A stretch of 64,000 nt of DNA from Psychrobacter sp. JB385 (GTDB lineage: Bacteria > Pseudomonadota > Gammaproteobacteria > Pseudomonadales > Moraxellaceae), in contig NZ_FUKN01000011.1 in assembly GCF_900163785.1 (NCBI RefSeq), positions 96,163 to 160,162 of the forward strand, in the 5' to 3' direction. Position numbers and translations under genes: made by a program. Shown here piece by piece: positions 39,383 through 49,742 of the stretch. Numbering within the stretch: position 1 is the stretch's first letter; every line of letters begins with the position of its first letter. The notes below the pieces were generated by a model. It was not told the DNA's origin and made no database searches. It saw nothing but the letters and a program-made list of their open reading frames with translations.

Positions 39383-40147
39383 TTAATTGACCTTGGTTAA
39401 TTCTAAGTCCATTTTTTTACCGTCGTTGATTTGGCTCACTTTTACAGGTAAGTAGTCCAAGCTTGGAGCTAGCCAAAAACTGGTAGAGCGACTGTCGTCA
39501 TCATGGATACGGTCAACACGTACCGTATCAAAAGTACCTGCTGGCACGGTAATCTTGGTGTTGCCAGATTTCTTAAAAGGGGTTTTTTCTATTTTGTCTT
39601 TTTTTGCCATGTAGTAATTACCAGAGAACTTACCATTTAATAAATCTTGGCGAATCTGCACCTCAAGGCTCAAATCATCAAAGGCCTGCTGTGCCATATT
39701 CATGGTCGTTGTTTTGCCTTTATACGTACTCGTAACCTTTTTTGCACTTGGGTTAAAGCTTAGCTTATGGGTACGACCAAGACCGAGCAATTTATAAGTG
39801 GTTTGAGCTTGGGTTGGCACGACGTTATTACCGTTAATGGTAAACGTACTGCTCTGTGCAGCGCTTGCCACGCCGGCAACTCGCGCATTCACATCGTACT
39901 TCCACGTATTGCCTGACTGGTTTAGTGTGCGAGTCGCGGTTCCTTTATATTTATCTTCTACGGTAAAACTATAATTGGCACTTGAAGGTTGTACGGTCTT
40001 GGCGTTAGCAAGGGTGGGGGCAGTCATACTTAAAGCTCCGATAGCAGCAATACTGGTACCTGTGGTCAAGGCTGTCAAAATCTTAGACTTACTGCGCTGT
40101 TTGTCAGTGGTTATAAGAGAGGCTTTGGTCATTGATAAAAATTTCAT
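39383..40147 (-). CDS. DUF3108 domain protein, exported
   Basis: The ATG at 40147 has AAGGAAC upstream and gives 254 residues. A long, twin-part signal region is visible: a basic start to about residue 25, then ILTALTTGTSIAAIGALSM ending in an Ala-rich cleavage site near ANA. The mature part begins with YSFTVEDKYKGTATRTL and ends in the DUF3108 pattern (AGTFDTVRVDRI, YLPVKVSQINDGKKMDLEL). It is likely a periplasmic beta-rich protein of unknown function. Confidence 0.82.
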   Translation of the reverse strand: MKFLSMTKASLITTDKQRSKSKILTALTTGTSIAAIGALSMTAPTLANAKTVQPSSANYSFTVEDKYKGTATRTLNQSGNTWKYDVNARVAGVASAAQSSTFTINGNNVVPTQAQTTYKLLGLGRTHKLSFNPSAKKVTSTYKGKTTTMNMAQQAFDDLSLEVQIRQDLLNGKFSGNYYMAKKDKIEKTPFKKSGNTKITVPAGTFDTVRVDRIHDDDSRSTSFWLAPSLDYLPVKVSQINDGKKMDLELTKVN

Positions 40148-40729
40148 GAATGTTCCTTGATCGGTTTTGATGCGACATATTAGATTTTGATGGAGATTTT
40201 TTAATAATGTCAGTGCTATTTTAATAGTGTTGGCACTTATAATGGCCATGTCTGATTGCCTTTTCAAGAGCAGTCAGTCATCTTGTCGTTTGGCTCTTGT
40301 AGCCAATGTTACTGTTAGAGTGACTGGCTTTATACATTGGCTCTATGACAAGTGCGCATTAGCAACATAGTAAAAATTACTGAATAGAGTATCAGGCAGA
40401 CTCTACCGCTTATTCACTGATTTGTTTCATCGCGTTATCGCTATGCTTGCTCAACCAATTTTTGCCAATCAGACTTTTAATAATATCTTGTGGCATACGA
40501 AAAGCATGGCCATCTTTCAAAAGTACAAAAAATCAAAGGTACAAAAAATCTTGTAAATTTTTGGGCTTTACACTTGAAGCCAACCTATCTTGCCCCCACT
40601 TTTTGTTACAAGCTCAAAGCGTATCTTTAGATTGCTATGATTGAATGGCGACTCTTATAGATACTGGTATTGAGACTATTAATTCAAATAAACCCTTTAT
40701 TCAAACAACCAATTTTTGGAGTCATATCG
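40148..40729 (+). other. region upstream of groES
   Basis: These 582 bases carry the heat-shock promoter at 40573-40600 and a 12-base direct repeat GTACAAAAAATC at 40524-40535 and 40540-40551. A 28-codon minus-strand frame ends at 40410 but is not convincing as a gene. The rest shows nothing clear. Confidence 0.5.
40573..40600 (+). promoter_or_regulatory. sigma-32 (RpoH) promoter of groESL
   Basis: CTTGAA (40573-40578) and CCCCCACT (40593-40600) are 14 bases apart, close to the sigma-32 consensus CTTGAA and CCCCAT. Transcription would start near 40608, about 120 bases before groES. Confidence 0.75.
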
Positions 40730-41020
40730 ATGAACATTCGTCCTTTACATGACCGTATCGTCGTCCGCCGCATAGAAGAAGAAACAAAAACTGCTGGTGG
40801 TATTTTACTGCCGGGTTCTGCCCAAGAGAAACCTTCACAAGGTGAAGTGATCGCAGTTGGTAATGGCCAAATCCGTGATAACGGTGAGACCCGTGCGTTA
40901 GATGTAAAAGCTGGCGACAAAGTTTTGTTTGGTCAGTATGCTGGTCAAACCGTAAAGGTTAACGGTGAAGAACTATTGATTATGAAAGAGTCTGACGTAT
41001 TGGGCGTGTTAGAAGGCTAA
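40730..41020 (+). CDS. groES: co-chaperonin GroES
   Basis: The ATG at 40730 with TGGAG upstream gives 96 residues, the standard size. [14 protein letters not shown], the mobile loop [18 protein letters not shown] and the end [11 protein letters not shown] are typical. GroES caps the GroEL ring during folding. It is co-transcribed with groEL, 110 bases downstream. Confidence 0.98.
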   Translation: MNIRPLHDRIVVRRIEEETKTAGGILLPGSAQEKPSQGEVIAVGNGQIRDNGETRALDVKAGDKVLFGQYAGQTVKVNGEELLIMKESDVLGVLEG

Positions 41021-41124
41021 TAGCCTAGTAGAGTTTTTTAGCTGACCATTTTTTAGCTAAAAATACTCCCCACAATACGAACGAATCATTCAATTGTATT
41101 CTCATACTTATAATAATGGAGTAA

Positions 41125-42780
<1,656 letters not shown>

Positions 42781-42920
42781 TTTTACTGTCGCTGCAAAGC
42801 GGTTTGTCTTCGTCAGACGCGCTCAATGTACAATAAGTACTATTTTCGCTCGTCTTCCTCGATAAATCACTTTTCGCAAAAAGTAAAATCAACCTCATAA
42901 AGTCTATTTGACTACTAAAG

Positions 42921-42952
42921 GCTCTGCTATCGAAAGATAGCAGGGCTTTTTT
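42921..42952 (+). terminator. groEL terminator
   Basis: GCTCTGCTATC (42921-42931) pairs with GATAGCAGGGC (42936-42946), with one wobble, around a GAAA tetraloop; six T residues follow. Confidence 0.9.
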
Positions 42953-43048
42953 ATGCAATCTAATATGACGGTTTTTTTATGTGAAAAATCTTTGAGTTAT
43001 GATAGATTGTCATTAAATTAGATTTGTATTTTTTGAAGAGGAAGTGTA

Positions 43049-43741
43049 TTGAGCGCTGCTTTCAAAAGGTTTTATTCACAATCAATGGATTTCCGTACAT
43101 CTCTGTTAAGTGAAACGAATAAAATTCCTAATATCGATGATTTTAATAATAGAGAGATAGCAACTTTGATTTTGGCAGATATTTCATCTGAACATGGTCA
43201 TGCTGTACACTTATTAGCTAAAGAAGGGTGTAATATTTCGGCTAGTAGCTTGTTGCGCCTGCAATTTGAATCATTAATAAGAGCGCAATGGATATATTGG
43301 GTTGCTAAAGATGATATCGTTGAAAGATTCTATAAACCTTTGACTCAACAAAATGCATCGCAAGCCGAGAAACGTATACCTACAATTAATATTATTTTAA
43401 AGGATTTAGACGACGCTGCGAGAGAGGGAATAGTTCCTGAGAGAGCAGTAGCAATGATGAGAGAGTTTAAAGAGTTAACGATGAAACCAGCAAACTCATA
43501 TGTCCATACAGGTATGCATGCGTTTTCAAGAAAGAAGGATGGTTTTCCTGAGCCGTTGATTATTCAGATATTACAGAACTCTAATGGGCTAGAAGCATTA
43601 AATGCAATGCTTTTAGCTACCGTGGTAAATTCTGCCGACATGATACAAAAGGTACTAGCTCTACAGTATCTTTATATAGATAGCCTACCGATGCACATAC
43701 CTCAAATAATGGAGAAATTTTACAATATGCGTTATCAATAG
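43049..43741 (+). CDS. hypothetical protein, probably acquired
   Basis: The 230-residue product starts at a TTG (43049) with AGAGGAAG just upstream. It is predicted mostly helical and soluble. I do not recognise a catalytic motif; LRLQFESLIRAQWIYWVAK and PANSYVHTGMHAFSR recall DUF5677/DUF6988-type proteins, a weak resemblance. Eight of its twelve arginine codons are AGA or AGG, whereas neighbouring housekeeping genes use mainly CGT and CGC. That and low GC content suggest transfer. Its stop codon directly abuts a yaaA gene fragment. Confidence 0.65.
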   Translation: MSAAFKRFYSQSMDFRTSLLSETNKIPNIDDFNNREIATLILADISSEHGHAVHLLAKEGCNISASSLLRLQFESLIRAQWIYWVAKDDIVERFYKPLTQQNASQAEKRIPTINIILKDLDDAAREGIVPERAVAMMREFKELTMKPANSYVHTGMHAFSRKKDGFPEPLIIQILQNSNGLEALNAMLLATVVNSADMIQKVLALQYLYIDSLPMHIPQIMEKFYNMRYQ

Positions 43742-43809
43742 ATTTCTATATCAAACTACTGATCCGCTGCATCCCTTCTAAAAACCCAAGTCTTATCATC
43801 AGACACTTC
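43741..43809. repeat. direct repeat, left copy (yaaA 3' end)
   Basis: This copy and 46778-46846 are in the same orientation and match at 60 of 69 bases by direct alignment. They bracket the lrp-eamA-aminotransferase block of about 3 kb. Confidence 0.85.
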
Positions 43810-43836
43810 TTTATCATAGCAATATTCTATCAAGTT
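43741..43836 (-). pseudogene. decayed copy of the yaaA 3' end
   Basis: Read on the minus strand, this segment encodes EYCYDKEVSDDKTWVFRRDA and ADQ before a TAG stop, against YYYCIEASDDKTWVFRRDA, ADQ and TAG-free context at the end of intact yaaA. At DNA level 60 of 69 bases match between 43741-43809 and 46778-46846, including bases after the stop codon. No upstream yaaA sequence is present, so only about 30 codons remain. Confidence 0.8.
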
Positions 43837-43914
43837 CAAATGAACTCACTATAGGTCTTTCTACTCACTAATTATCGAGCGAGACATTGTGCTCCTAGTC
43901 GGTATAAAAGAATC

Positions 43915-44370
43915 TCAAACAAAAATAGGTAAAGTTGTCTTATGGATTACCTTTCTCACCGATAAATGAGTGTGTATATCTTTTACGCTAGCAAGCTTGT
44001 GTAACTTACGTGTGAACCGCTCATAACCATCGAGATTGGGGCTCACTACTTCTAATAAATAATCATAAGAACCCGATACCACATGTCCATTAATCACCTC
44101 GTCCATATTGGACAGAGCGCGTTCGAAAGCTGCGATAGATTCTTCTTGGTGGCTGTTGAGACTGACCTCCACAAAGAAACTCATCGCAATACCCGCTTTG
44201 GCTTTATTTACGTTTGCCTGATAGTTCTCTATATAACCTTCATCTTCCAAACGTTTGAGGCGTCGCGCGCAAGGAGAAGGCGACAGCCCTATACGTTCGG
44301 ACAGTTCGGCTGTAGATAAGCGCGCTTCTTTTTGGAGCACTTCCAAGATATGGCGATCGATTTTGTCCAT
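43915..44370 (-). CDS. Lrp/AsnC family transcriptional regulator
   Basis: The 151-residue product has the N-terminal winged helix-turn-helix (MDKIDRHILEVLQKEARLST, ERIGLSPSPCARRLKRLE) and the C-terminal RAM ligand domain with GSYDYLLEVV. Such regulators sense amino acids. It diverges from an EamA exporter gene, and a dyad TTGGCTT-TTT-AAGCCAA lies just upstream of its start, so control of itself and the exporter is likely. AAGG precedes the ATG. Confidence 0.93.
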   Translation of the reverse strand: MDKIDRHILEVLQKEARLSTAELSERIGLSPSPCARRLKRLEDEGYIENYQANVNKAKAGIAMSFFVEVSLNSHQEESIAAFERALSNMDEVINGHVVSGSYDYLLEVVSPNLDGYERFTRKLHKLASVKDIHTHLSVRKVIHKTTLPIFV

Positions 44371-44380
44371 AATTTACCTT

Positions 44381-44446
44381 TTGGCTTTTTAAGCCAATAA
44401 TTTTTATTTAATTAGCATTATCCACCAAATATTTGCAAAATTGCAA
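44381..44446. promoter_or_regulatory. candidate operators between lrp-type gene and eamA
   Basis: A perfect dyad TTGGCTT-TTT-AAGCCAA occupies 44381-44397, and two adjacent copies of TTGCAA occupy 44433-44446 (TTGCAAAATTGCAA). Both lie in the 147-base divergent gap and are reasonable binding sites for the neighbouring regulator. Confidence 0.4.
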
Positions 44447-44517
44447 TGAATAAATAGAGATAAAAGCGCGTATTTTAATCGATAATTGGTCTTTGTATAC
44501 CAGCATAAGACACGACT

Positions 44518-45435
44518 ATGAATACGATATCTCAGCCTGCATCACGCAAAAACCCTTTGTTCATTATGTCGCCACTAACCAAAGGCTATGTGGCAATGAG
44601 CGTCGTATTATTGATTTGGTCAGGATTTGCGTTGACTGTGCGAGCGGTTGGGGCGTCGTCGCTCAGTATTGCGGATGTCATGCTCATTCGCTTTAGTGTA
44701 CCGCTAATCTTGTTGACCCCTTGGGTACTCTCTAGTTGGCATGAAATCAAAAATATAAGATTGCCAGATATTATGTTTATTTTATTTGGCGGCGTGCCTT
44801 TTCTTTTATTGGCTGCTTTTGGTGCAAGTACAGTGCCGGCCGCTTACATGGGTACTATTTTGACAGGGACGCCAGTCTTCTTTGCAGCCTTACTGTCTTT
44901 TATTTTTTATCGTCAGCAAATATCATTAAGAAAACTTGCCGCATTAATCCTTATTCTCTTTGGTATCGCGACTATGATTGGCGGTCATGCACAGGCAATA
45001 CCTAATAGTCTGCTGTATGGGGTGGGGTTACTGTTGATGGCAAGCCTGATTTGGGCGGCTTATACCTTGGGGTTAAAAAGCACCAAGCTAAGCCCAATAG
45101 TGATCGCTATCGTACTCTCTTATATCTCTTTTTTTCTGACATTGGTGATGGTTCTGTCAGGCATGATGGAGACCAATATAGGTTCCGTATCCTTTGATGA
45201 CGCGCTGCCTTTTATCCTAGTACAAGGCCTTGGGGTAGGGGTGGTATCAACCCTTGCATTCTCTTATGCGGTCAAACAATTGGGTTCTATTCGTACCTTA
45301 TTACTTGGTTCCTTGTCCCCAGGATTAACCGCTATACTGGCGACGCTGATACTCAAGGAGTCTCTATCAGTCATCATGATATGCGGCATCGTACTCAGTA
45401 CCATTGGCGTCATCTTGTCTAATCGAGCAAAATAA
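44518..45435 (+). CDS. EamA family (DMT superfamily) transporter
   Basis: The 305-residue product has ten hydrophobic segments in two EamA repeats (LLIWSGFALTVRAVG in the first, LLLMASLIWAAYTLGLKS in the second). Such proteins are mostly metabolite or amino acid exporters. The ATG at 44518 gives 16 residues before MSPLTKGYVAMS, which may be the true start. It diverges from the Lrp-type gene and is 18 bases from the aminotransferase, so amino acid export is the natural guess. Confidence 0.88.
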   Translation: MNTISQPASRKNPLFIMSPLTKGYVAMSVVLLIWSGFALTVRAVGASSLSIADVMLIRFSVPLILLTPWVLSSWHEIKNIRLPDIMFILFGGVPFLLLAAFGASTVPAAYMGTILTGTPVFFAALLSFIFYRQQISLRKLAALILILFGIATMIGGHAQAIPNSLLYGVGLLLMASLIWAAYTLGLKSTKLSPIVIAIVLSYISFFLTLVMVLSGMMETNIGSVSFDDALPFILVQGLGVGVVSTLAFSYAVKQLGSIRTLLLGSLSPGLTAILATLILKESLSVIMICGIVLSTIGVILSNRAK

Positions 45436-45453
45436 ACTAATTAAGGAAGTATC

Positions 45454-46632
45454 ATGATGTTAAACAATATGCCTATCATCAATGGTGATCCACTGTGGGC
45501 GTTGTTAGGTAGGTTTCGCGCTGACCCACGCAAACATAAAATAGATTTATTGGTTGGTGTCTATCGAGACGAGCAAGGCAATACGCCTGTGATGAAAACC
45601 GTGCAAGACGCAGAAATACATCTTGCTCATGAAGCGCATTCAAAGGCTTATGGCATGCTATCGGGTAACGCTAATTTTAATCAACAAATGGCAAAATTTG
45701 TACTGGGTGACCGTCCAAATCTAAACAACCAATGCACGATTCAGACGGTTGGTGCATCAGGGGCGCTACGACTCATTGCTGATTTGATCGCCACGCTCTC
45801 TCCAGATTCAACCGTTTGGATCAGTAATCCTGGCTATATCAATCATCGTCCGCTGATGGAAGGGGCTGGGTTAACGGTTAATACGTATCCATGGCAAAAT
45901 AAAAACGGTCAATTAGATATCGATGCGTGTTTTGCCGCGCTAGAAAAAGCAAAAGAAGGAGATGTGTTGTTATTACATGCGTGCTGCCACAATCCTACCG
46001 GTATAGACCCTTCTTTAGAGCAGTGGCAACTATTTTCTGATAAGTGTAAACAGAAAAATATTGTCCCGTTTATTGATATGGCGTATCAAGGTTTTGGAGG
46101 TGATCCTGATACCGATGCTGCAGGACTTCGTTTAATGATTGAAGACGCTGATTTTGCATTTATCGCCGCCAGCTGTTCAAAAAATATGGGTCTATATAAT
46201 GAGCGCACTGGTATTGCCACGGTGGTAACGACAAACCATGAGCGCCATGCCGATATACAGACACTTTTAGAAACCATTACACGAGCCAATTACTCCATGC
46301 CGCCCAATCACGGTGCCGCAGTGGCTTCTTATTTGCTAGATAGCCCAGATGCTTGGCTAGTTGAGCTGGCAAGCTACCGTGATAGGGTAGATGCTATTCG
46401 CCAAGCGTTAGGCGTAGCATTAAAAGATAGGGGTGCACCTGCAGAGTTTTTGGACATTTCGCATCAAAAAGGCATGTTTTCTTTATTACCGCTAACAGAG
46501 AGTCAAATGCTGATATTGCAAGATGAGTTCGCTATCTACGGTATGCCAAATGGCAGAATAAATATTGCCGGTTTGAAAATGACGGAAATCCCCCAACTGG
46601 CTGACGCTATCATGTCGATTATTTCACGTTAA
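45454..46632 (+). CDS. aromatic/aspartate-type aminotransferase (class I)
   Basis: The 392-residue product belongs to the TyrB/AspC subfamily of PLP aminotransferases. The PLP lysine is Lys243 in SCSKNMGLYNERTG. Asn180 (HNPTGID), Asp208 and Tyr211 complete the cofactor site. It should exchange amino groups between aspartate or aromatic amino acids and 2-oxoglutarate. An AAGGAAG site precedes the ATG. Its pairing with an Lrp-type regulator and an exporter suggests a local amino acid overflow or catabolic module. Confidence 0.9.
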   Translation: MMLNNMPIINGDPLWALLGRFRADPRKHKIDLLVGVYRDEQGNTPVMKTVQDAEIHLAHEAHSKAYGMLSGNANFNQQMAKFVLGDRPNLNNQCTIQTVGASGALRLIADLIATLSPDSTVWISNPGYINHRPLMEGAGLTVNTYPWQNKNGQLDIDACFAALEKAKEGDVLLLHACCHNPTGIDPSLEQWQLFSDKCKQKNIVPFIDMAYQGFGGDPDTDAAGLRLMIEDADFAFIAASCSKNMGLYNERTGIATVVTTNHERHADIQTLLETITRANYSMPPNHGAAVASYLLDSPDAWLVELASYRDRVDAIRQALGVALKDRGAPAEFLDISHQKGMFSLLPLTESQMLILQDEFAIYGMPNGRINIAGLKMTEIPQLADAIMSIISR

Positions 46633-46725
46633 AGAATCATCTTTATCGCTCAAGGCAATGGTTTTAGCCATCAATCGCAGCAGCAAGAAGGACTGTTGTG
46701 ATCCGTTCAATTAAAGGAGATGTAA

Positions 46726-46769
46726 TACAGTCGCTAGAAGCCCTGAGTGCCATGCGTCTAGCGACTGTA
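46726..46769. terminator. strong hairpin between aminotransferase gene and yaaA
   Basis: TACAGTCGCTAGA (46726-46738) pairs perfectly with TCTAGCGACTGTA (46757-46769) around an 18-base loop. The two genes converge on it, which suits a terminator, but no T run follows on either strand. It lies 8 bases outside the repeat at 46778. Confidence 0.45.
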
Positions 46770-46777
46770 GTAAATAT

Positions 46778-46846
46778 GATTTTTATATCAAGTTACTGAT
46801 CCGCCGCATCTCTTCTAAACACCCACGTCTTATCATCAGACGCCTC
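46778..46846. repeat. direct repeat, right copy (intact yaaA 3' end)
   Basis: This copy includes the last codons of yaaA and the 15 bases after its stop. The decayed partner is at 43741-43809. Confidence 0.85.
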
Positions 46847-47605
46847 GATACAGTAATAATAACCCGCCAAATCAAAATCTTTTAACTGCTCCGCATTGCT
46901 CAGCTTATTGTCAGCAGCATATTTCACCATAAGGCCACGTGCCTTTTTTGCATAAAAGCTAATGACTTTATACGTGCCATTTTTTTCGTCTTCGAACCGT
47001 GGCGTGATGATATCCGCTTTCAATGCTTTCTTTTTCACCGCTTTAAAGTACTCGTTCGACGCCAGATTGATCAAGACCTTGTCCTCGCTATCTCTCATAC
47101 GAGCATTGATAACGTCAGTTATTTCTTCTCCCCAAAACTCATAAAGATTATCACCGAGCTCGTTTTTTAGCTTCGTACCCATCTCTAAACGGTAAGGCTG
47201 AATCAAGTCCAATGGTTTTAATACCCCATAAAGACCTGACAAAATACCCAGATGTTCATTGACATAGATGGACGTTTCTTTATCCATGTTATACATATCA
47301 AGACCGGTATAAACGTCGCCGTCGAACAAGTAGCCCGCTGGCTTTGCTGCATTACCAGACTCATCATCAGTAAATGGTTGATTTTCACTCCAACGCCATT
47401 GTTGATTGCGCGTGGCATTGAGTTGCGCAAGATCATCAGAGATGCTCATCAGCTCTTGTAAATCAACGGGCTCTTTAGACTTCAATACTTTCATGAGTGA
47501 CTGTGAGTGCGCGATCAGTTCAGGCTGACTATAGTAGTTGCCCAAGTTCACTGGTACAGCGTCTGTTTCGTTCAAAGATTTGGCAGGGGAGAGTAAAAAA
47601 TACAT
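46793..47605 (-). CDS. yaaA: peroxide stress protein YaaA
   Basis: The 270-residue product begins MYFLLSPAKSLNE and includes YLFDGDVYTGLDM, LSGLYGVLKPLDLIQPYRLE and VINLASNEYFKAV, all characteristic of YaaA (DUF328). YaaA lowers intracellular free iron during hydrogen peroxide stress in E. coli and has a DNA-binding-like fold. Length is close to the E. coli protein (258). Its 3' end is duplicated 3 kb to the left. Confidence 0.94.
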   Translation of the reverse strand: MYFLLSPAKSLNETDAVPVNLGNYYSQPELIAHSQSLMKVLKSKEPVDLQELMSISDDLAQLNATRNQQWRWSENQPFTDDESGNAAKPAGYLFDGDVYTGLDMYNMDKETSIYVNEHLGILSGLYGVLKPLDLIQPYRLEMGTKLKNELGDNLYEFWGEEITDVINARMRDSEDKVLINLASNEYFKAVKKKALKADIITPRFEDEKNGTYKVISFYAKKARGLMVKYAADNKLSNAEQLKDFDLAGYYYCIEASDDKTWVFRRDAADQ

Positions 47606-48127
47606 GGTTTGTCCTTATTATCGTGAGTCAATGACCGAGCTTTTCGTGTGTGAAGTGTTCTTATTATACGACAGCTGCGGGTGTGGCTTGACTTGACCTT
47701 GATTATTTTATGTTTTTTTTGAGGTTGTCTATTAATTGATAAAAATGTCTAAAAAGAGCTGTTTTTATAAGCTGCTACCTTAGTCCGCATGGCTTTGACG
47801 TATTTTTTGAAAAAATAAAAGATTTTAATATAACAATAAAAGTTATAGGCATGGTGTAAACGCCTAACTTTTTATCTTACTTGTTGGTCATCATTAGACA
47901 ATGAAAGTTCAAGAATGATGTCTCTATAATAAAAAGTCGTGATGAATGCTGGAATATCATTTATTTAATTGATAGTATCTTTGGTATTGCTATGTACGTT
48001 GAATGTTGCTCGCTTATTACGGGCGGAAAAGAATTCTATTTTTAAGTGATATTTGCAGCATCTAAATACTTGCAATAGACCTCATCAATAACTGGTGCAG
48101 CCCAATCACCCACTACAAGGAGACAGT
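47606..48127 (+). promoter_or_regulatory. yaaA-pnt divergent region
   Basis: These 522 bases hold no gene. A terminator-like hairpin at 47838-47873 pairs AAAAGTTA and GGC with GCC and TAACTTTT, followed by T. A TATAAT at 47925-47930 with a weak -35 (TGAAAG) is a candidate pnt promoter. On the minus strand ATTATA at 47663-47668 reads TATAAT and could serve yaaA. Confidence 0.4.
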
Positions 48128-49282
48128 ATGAAAATCGGTGTAATCAGTGCAGATACCGCGAGTGAAAGCCGTGTCGCACTAACCCCAGACGCAGTCAAAA
48201 AATTGCGCAAGCTTGGGTTTGAAGTCGTCATTCAGTCAGGTGCAGGCCAAGCAGCGTATTATGCTGATGAATTGTATCAAGCTGCTGGTGCCGATATTGC
48301 CAACAGTAGCACCGAGGTGATTACCCAGTCTCGAATTATTACTACCGTCAATGACTTACCATCTGAGACTACCGCTAATTTGTCATCAGGTCAGGTTGTC
48401 GTTGGCATGCTCGACCCGTATCGCAACACTCAGCTTGACACTTATGCGGCCAAAGGTGCGACGGCTTTTGCAATGGAGTTATTACCGCGCACACTATCAC
48501 GCGCACAAAACATGGACGTATTATCCTCGCAGGCCAACCTTGCTGGGTATAAAGCGGTATTGCTAGCAGCTAACGAATACTCTCGTCCTTTTCCTATGTT
48601 TATGACATCTGCGGGAACGGTCAAGCCAGCCAAAGTAGTCATATTGGGCGTAGGTGTGGCAGGTCTGCAAGCAATTGCAACGGCAAAACGTCTAGGAGCG
48701 GTTGTAGAAGCGAGTGATTTGCGCCCTGCGGCGAAAGAACAAGTCGAATCACTTGGCGGCAAGTGGCTTGATGTACCAATGAGTGAAGACGAAGCGCAAA
48801 AGGCAAAAGCAACGGGCGGTTATGCGTGGACGCCATCAGAGCAATATATCAAAGACCAAGCTGCCGTGGTTGACAAGGCACTTAGTAATGCTGACATCGT
48901 TATTACCACGGCGCAGATTCCTGGTCGTAATGCCCCGCGTCTAGTGCACGAGGCAACCCTTACCAAAATGAAAGCAGGTTCTGTCCTGATCGATATGGCT
49001 GCTGGTACCGGTGGTAACGTCGAAGGCAGTGTGCCGAATGACACCATTACTACAGAGAACGGCGTACGTATCGTTGGTGCAGCCAATATCCCATCAATGC
49101 TTGCGGCGCAGTCGTCAGATCTATATGCCAATAACTTGGTTAACTTTATCACGACTTTGACCGCTCCTGCTGGCGACGAGGCAGCAGCAAACGATCTTTC
49201 GCTTAACTTAGACATGGAAGATGAGATTCAGGGCGCACTGGCAGTGACACATGACGGTCAGGTACGACTAGCCAAACGCTAG
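48128..49282 (+). CDS. pntAA: NAD(P) transhydrogenase alpha subunit, part 1
   Basis: The ATG at 48128 with AAGGAG at 48117-48122 gives 384 residues. This is the NAD(H)-binding domain I, with ESRVALTPDAVKKL, the Rossmann motif GVGVAGLQAIATAKRLGA and DMAAGTGGNVEGS. The proton-pumping transhydrogenase reduces NADP+ with NADH. The subunit is split, unlike the fused PntA of E. coli; the membrane part is the next gene. Confidence 0.95.
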   Translation: MKIGVISADTASESRVALTPDAVKKLRKLGFEVVIQSGAGQAAYYADELYQAAGADIANSSTEVITQSRIITTVNDLPSETTANLSSGQVVVGMLDPYRNTQLDTYAAKGATAFAMELLPRTLSRAQNMDVLSSQANLAGYKAVLLAANEYSRPFPMFMTSAGTVKPAKVVILGVGVAGLQAIATAKRLGAVVEASDLRPAAKEQVESLGGKWLDVPMSEDEAQKAKATGGYAWTPSEQYIKDQAAVVDKALSNADIVITTAQIPGRNAPRLVHEATLTKMKAGSVLIDMAAGTGGNVEGSVPNDTITTENGVRIVGAANIPSMLAAQSSDLYANNLVNFITTLTAPAGDEAAANDLSLNLDMEDEIQGALAVTHDGQVRLAKR

Positions 49283-49355
49283 GCTTAGACTGCCTATCAC
49301 TACTTATACGGTCACTATCTATTGCCAGTGATGAATAAATTTTTAGGAGGATTGT

Positions 49356-49742
49356 ATGATTGCCACTATTTTAGCGGCAGCGCCAGCGGGTGCAGCCATG
49401 AATAGCACGCCATTTGTAGCGATTTTTACGGTATTCGTACTCGCTATTTTTGTTGGTTACTATGTGGTTTGGGGCGTTACCCCTGCTTTGCACACGCCAT
49501 TGATGGCGGTCACCAATGCGTTATCCAGTATTGTTATTGTGGGGGCGATGCTACAAACCGTCACGATTGATGGCTCAATGTTCACGCCGACCAGTTTGCT
49601 TGGTGCCTTTGCGGTATTTCTAGCGAGTATCAATATCTTTGGTGGTTTTGCGGTAACTGAGCGTATGCTTGCAATGTTCAAGCCCAAAGTAAAAAAAGCG
49701 CCTGCTCTTGAAACGACGACTGATAATGGAGGCGACGCATGA
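49356..49742 (+). CDS. pntAB: NAD(P) transhydrogenase alpha subunit, part 2
   Basis: The 128-residue membrane protein has about four hydrophobic segments with [20 protein letters not shown] and [20 protein letters not shown]. It corresponds to the C-terminal membrane part of E. coli PntA. AGGAGG lies upstream of the ATG. It overlaps pntB by 4 bases. Confidence 0.95.
   Translation: MIATILAAAPAGAAMNSTPFVAIFTVFVLAIFVGYYVVWGVTPALHTPLMAVTNALSSIVIVGAMLQTVTIDGSMFTPTSLLGAFAVFLASINIFGGFAVTERMLAMFKPKVKKAPALETTTDNGGDA

Noticed and set aside
40410..40496. 28-codon minus-strand frame (MPQDIIKSLIGKNW...) upstream of groES
   Set aside because: The coding look is modest and it is open only a little further upstream. 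It could be a remnant of a gene broken by the 16-base duplication at 40524-40551, but I cannot support that from sequence alone.
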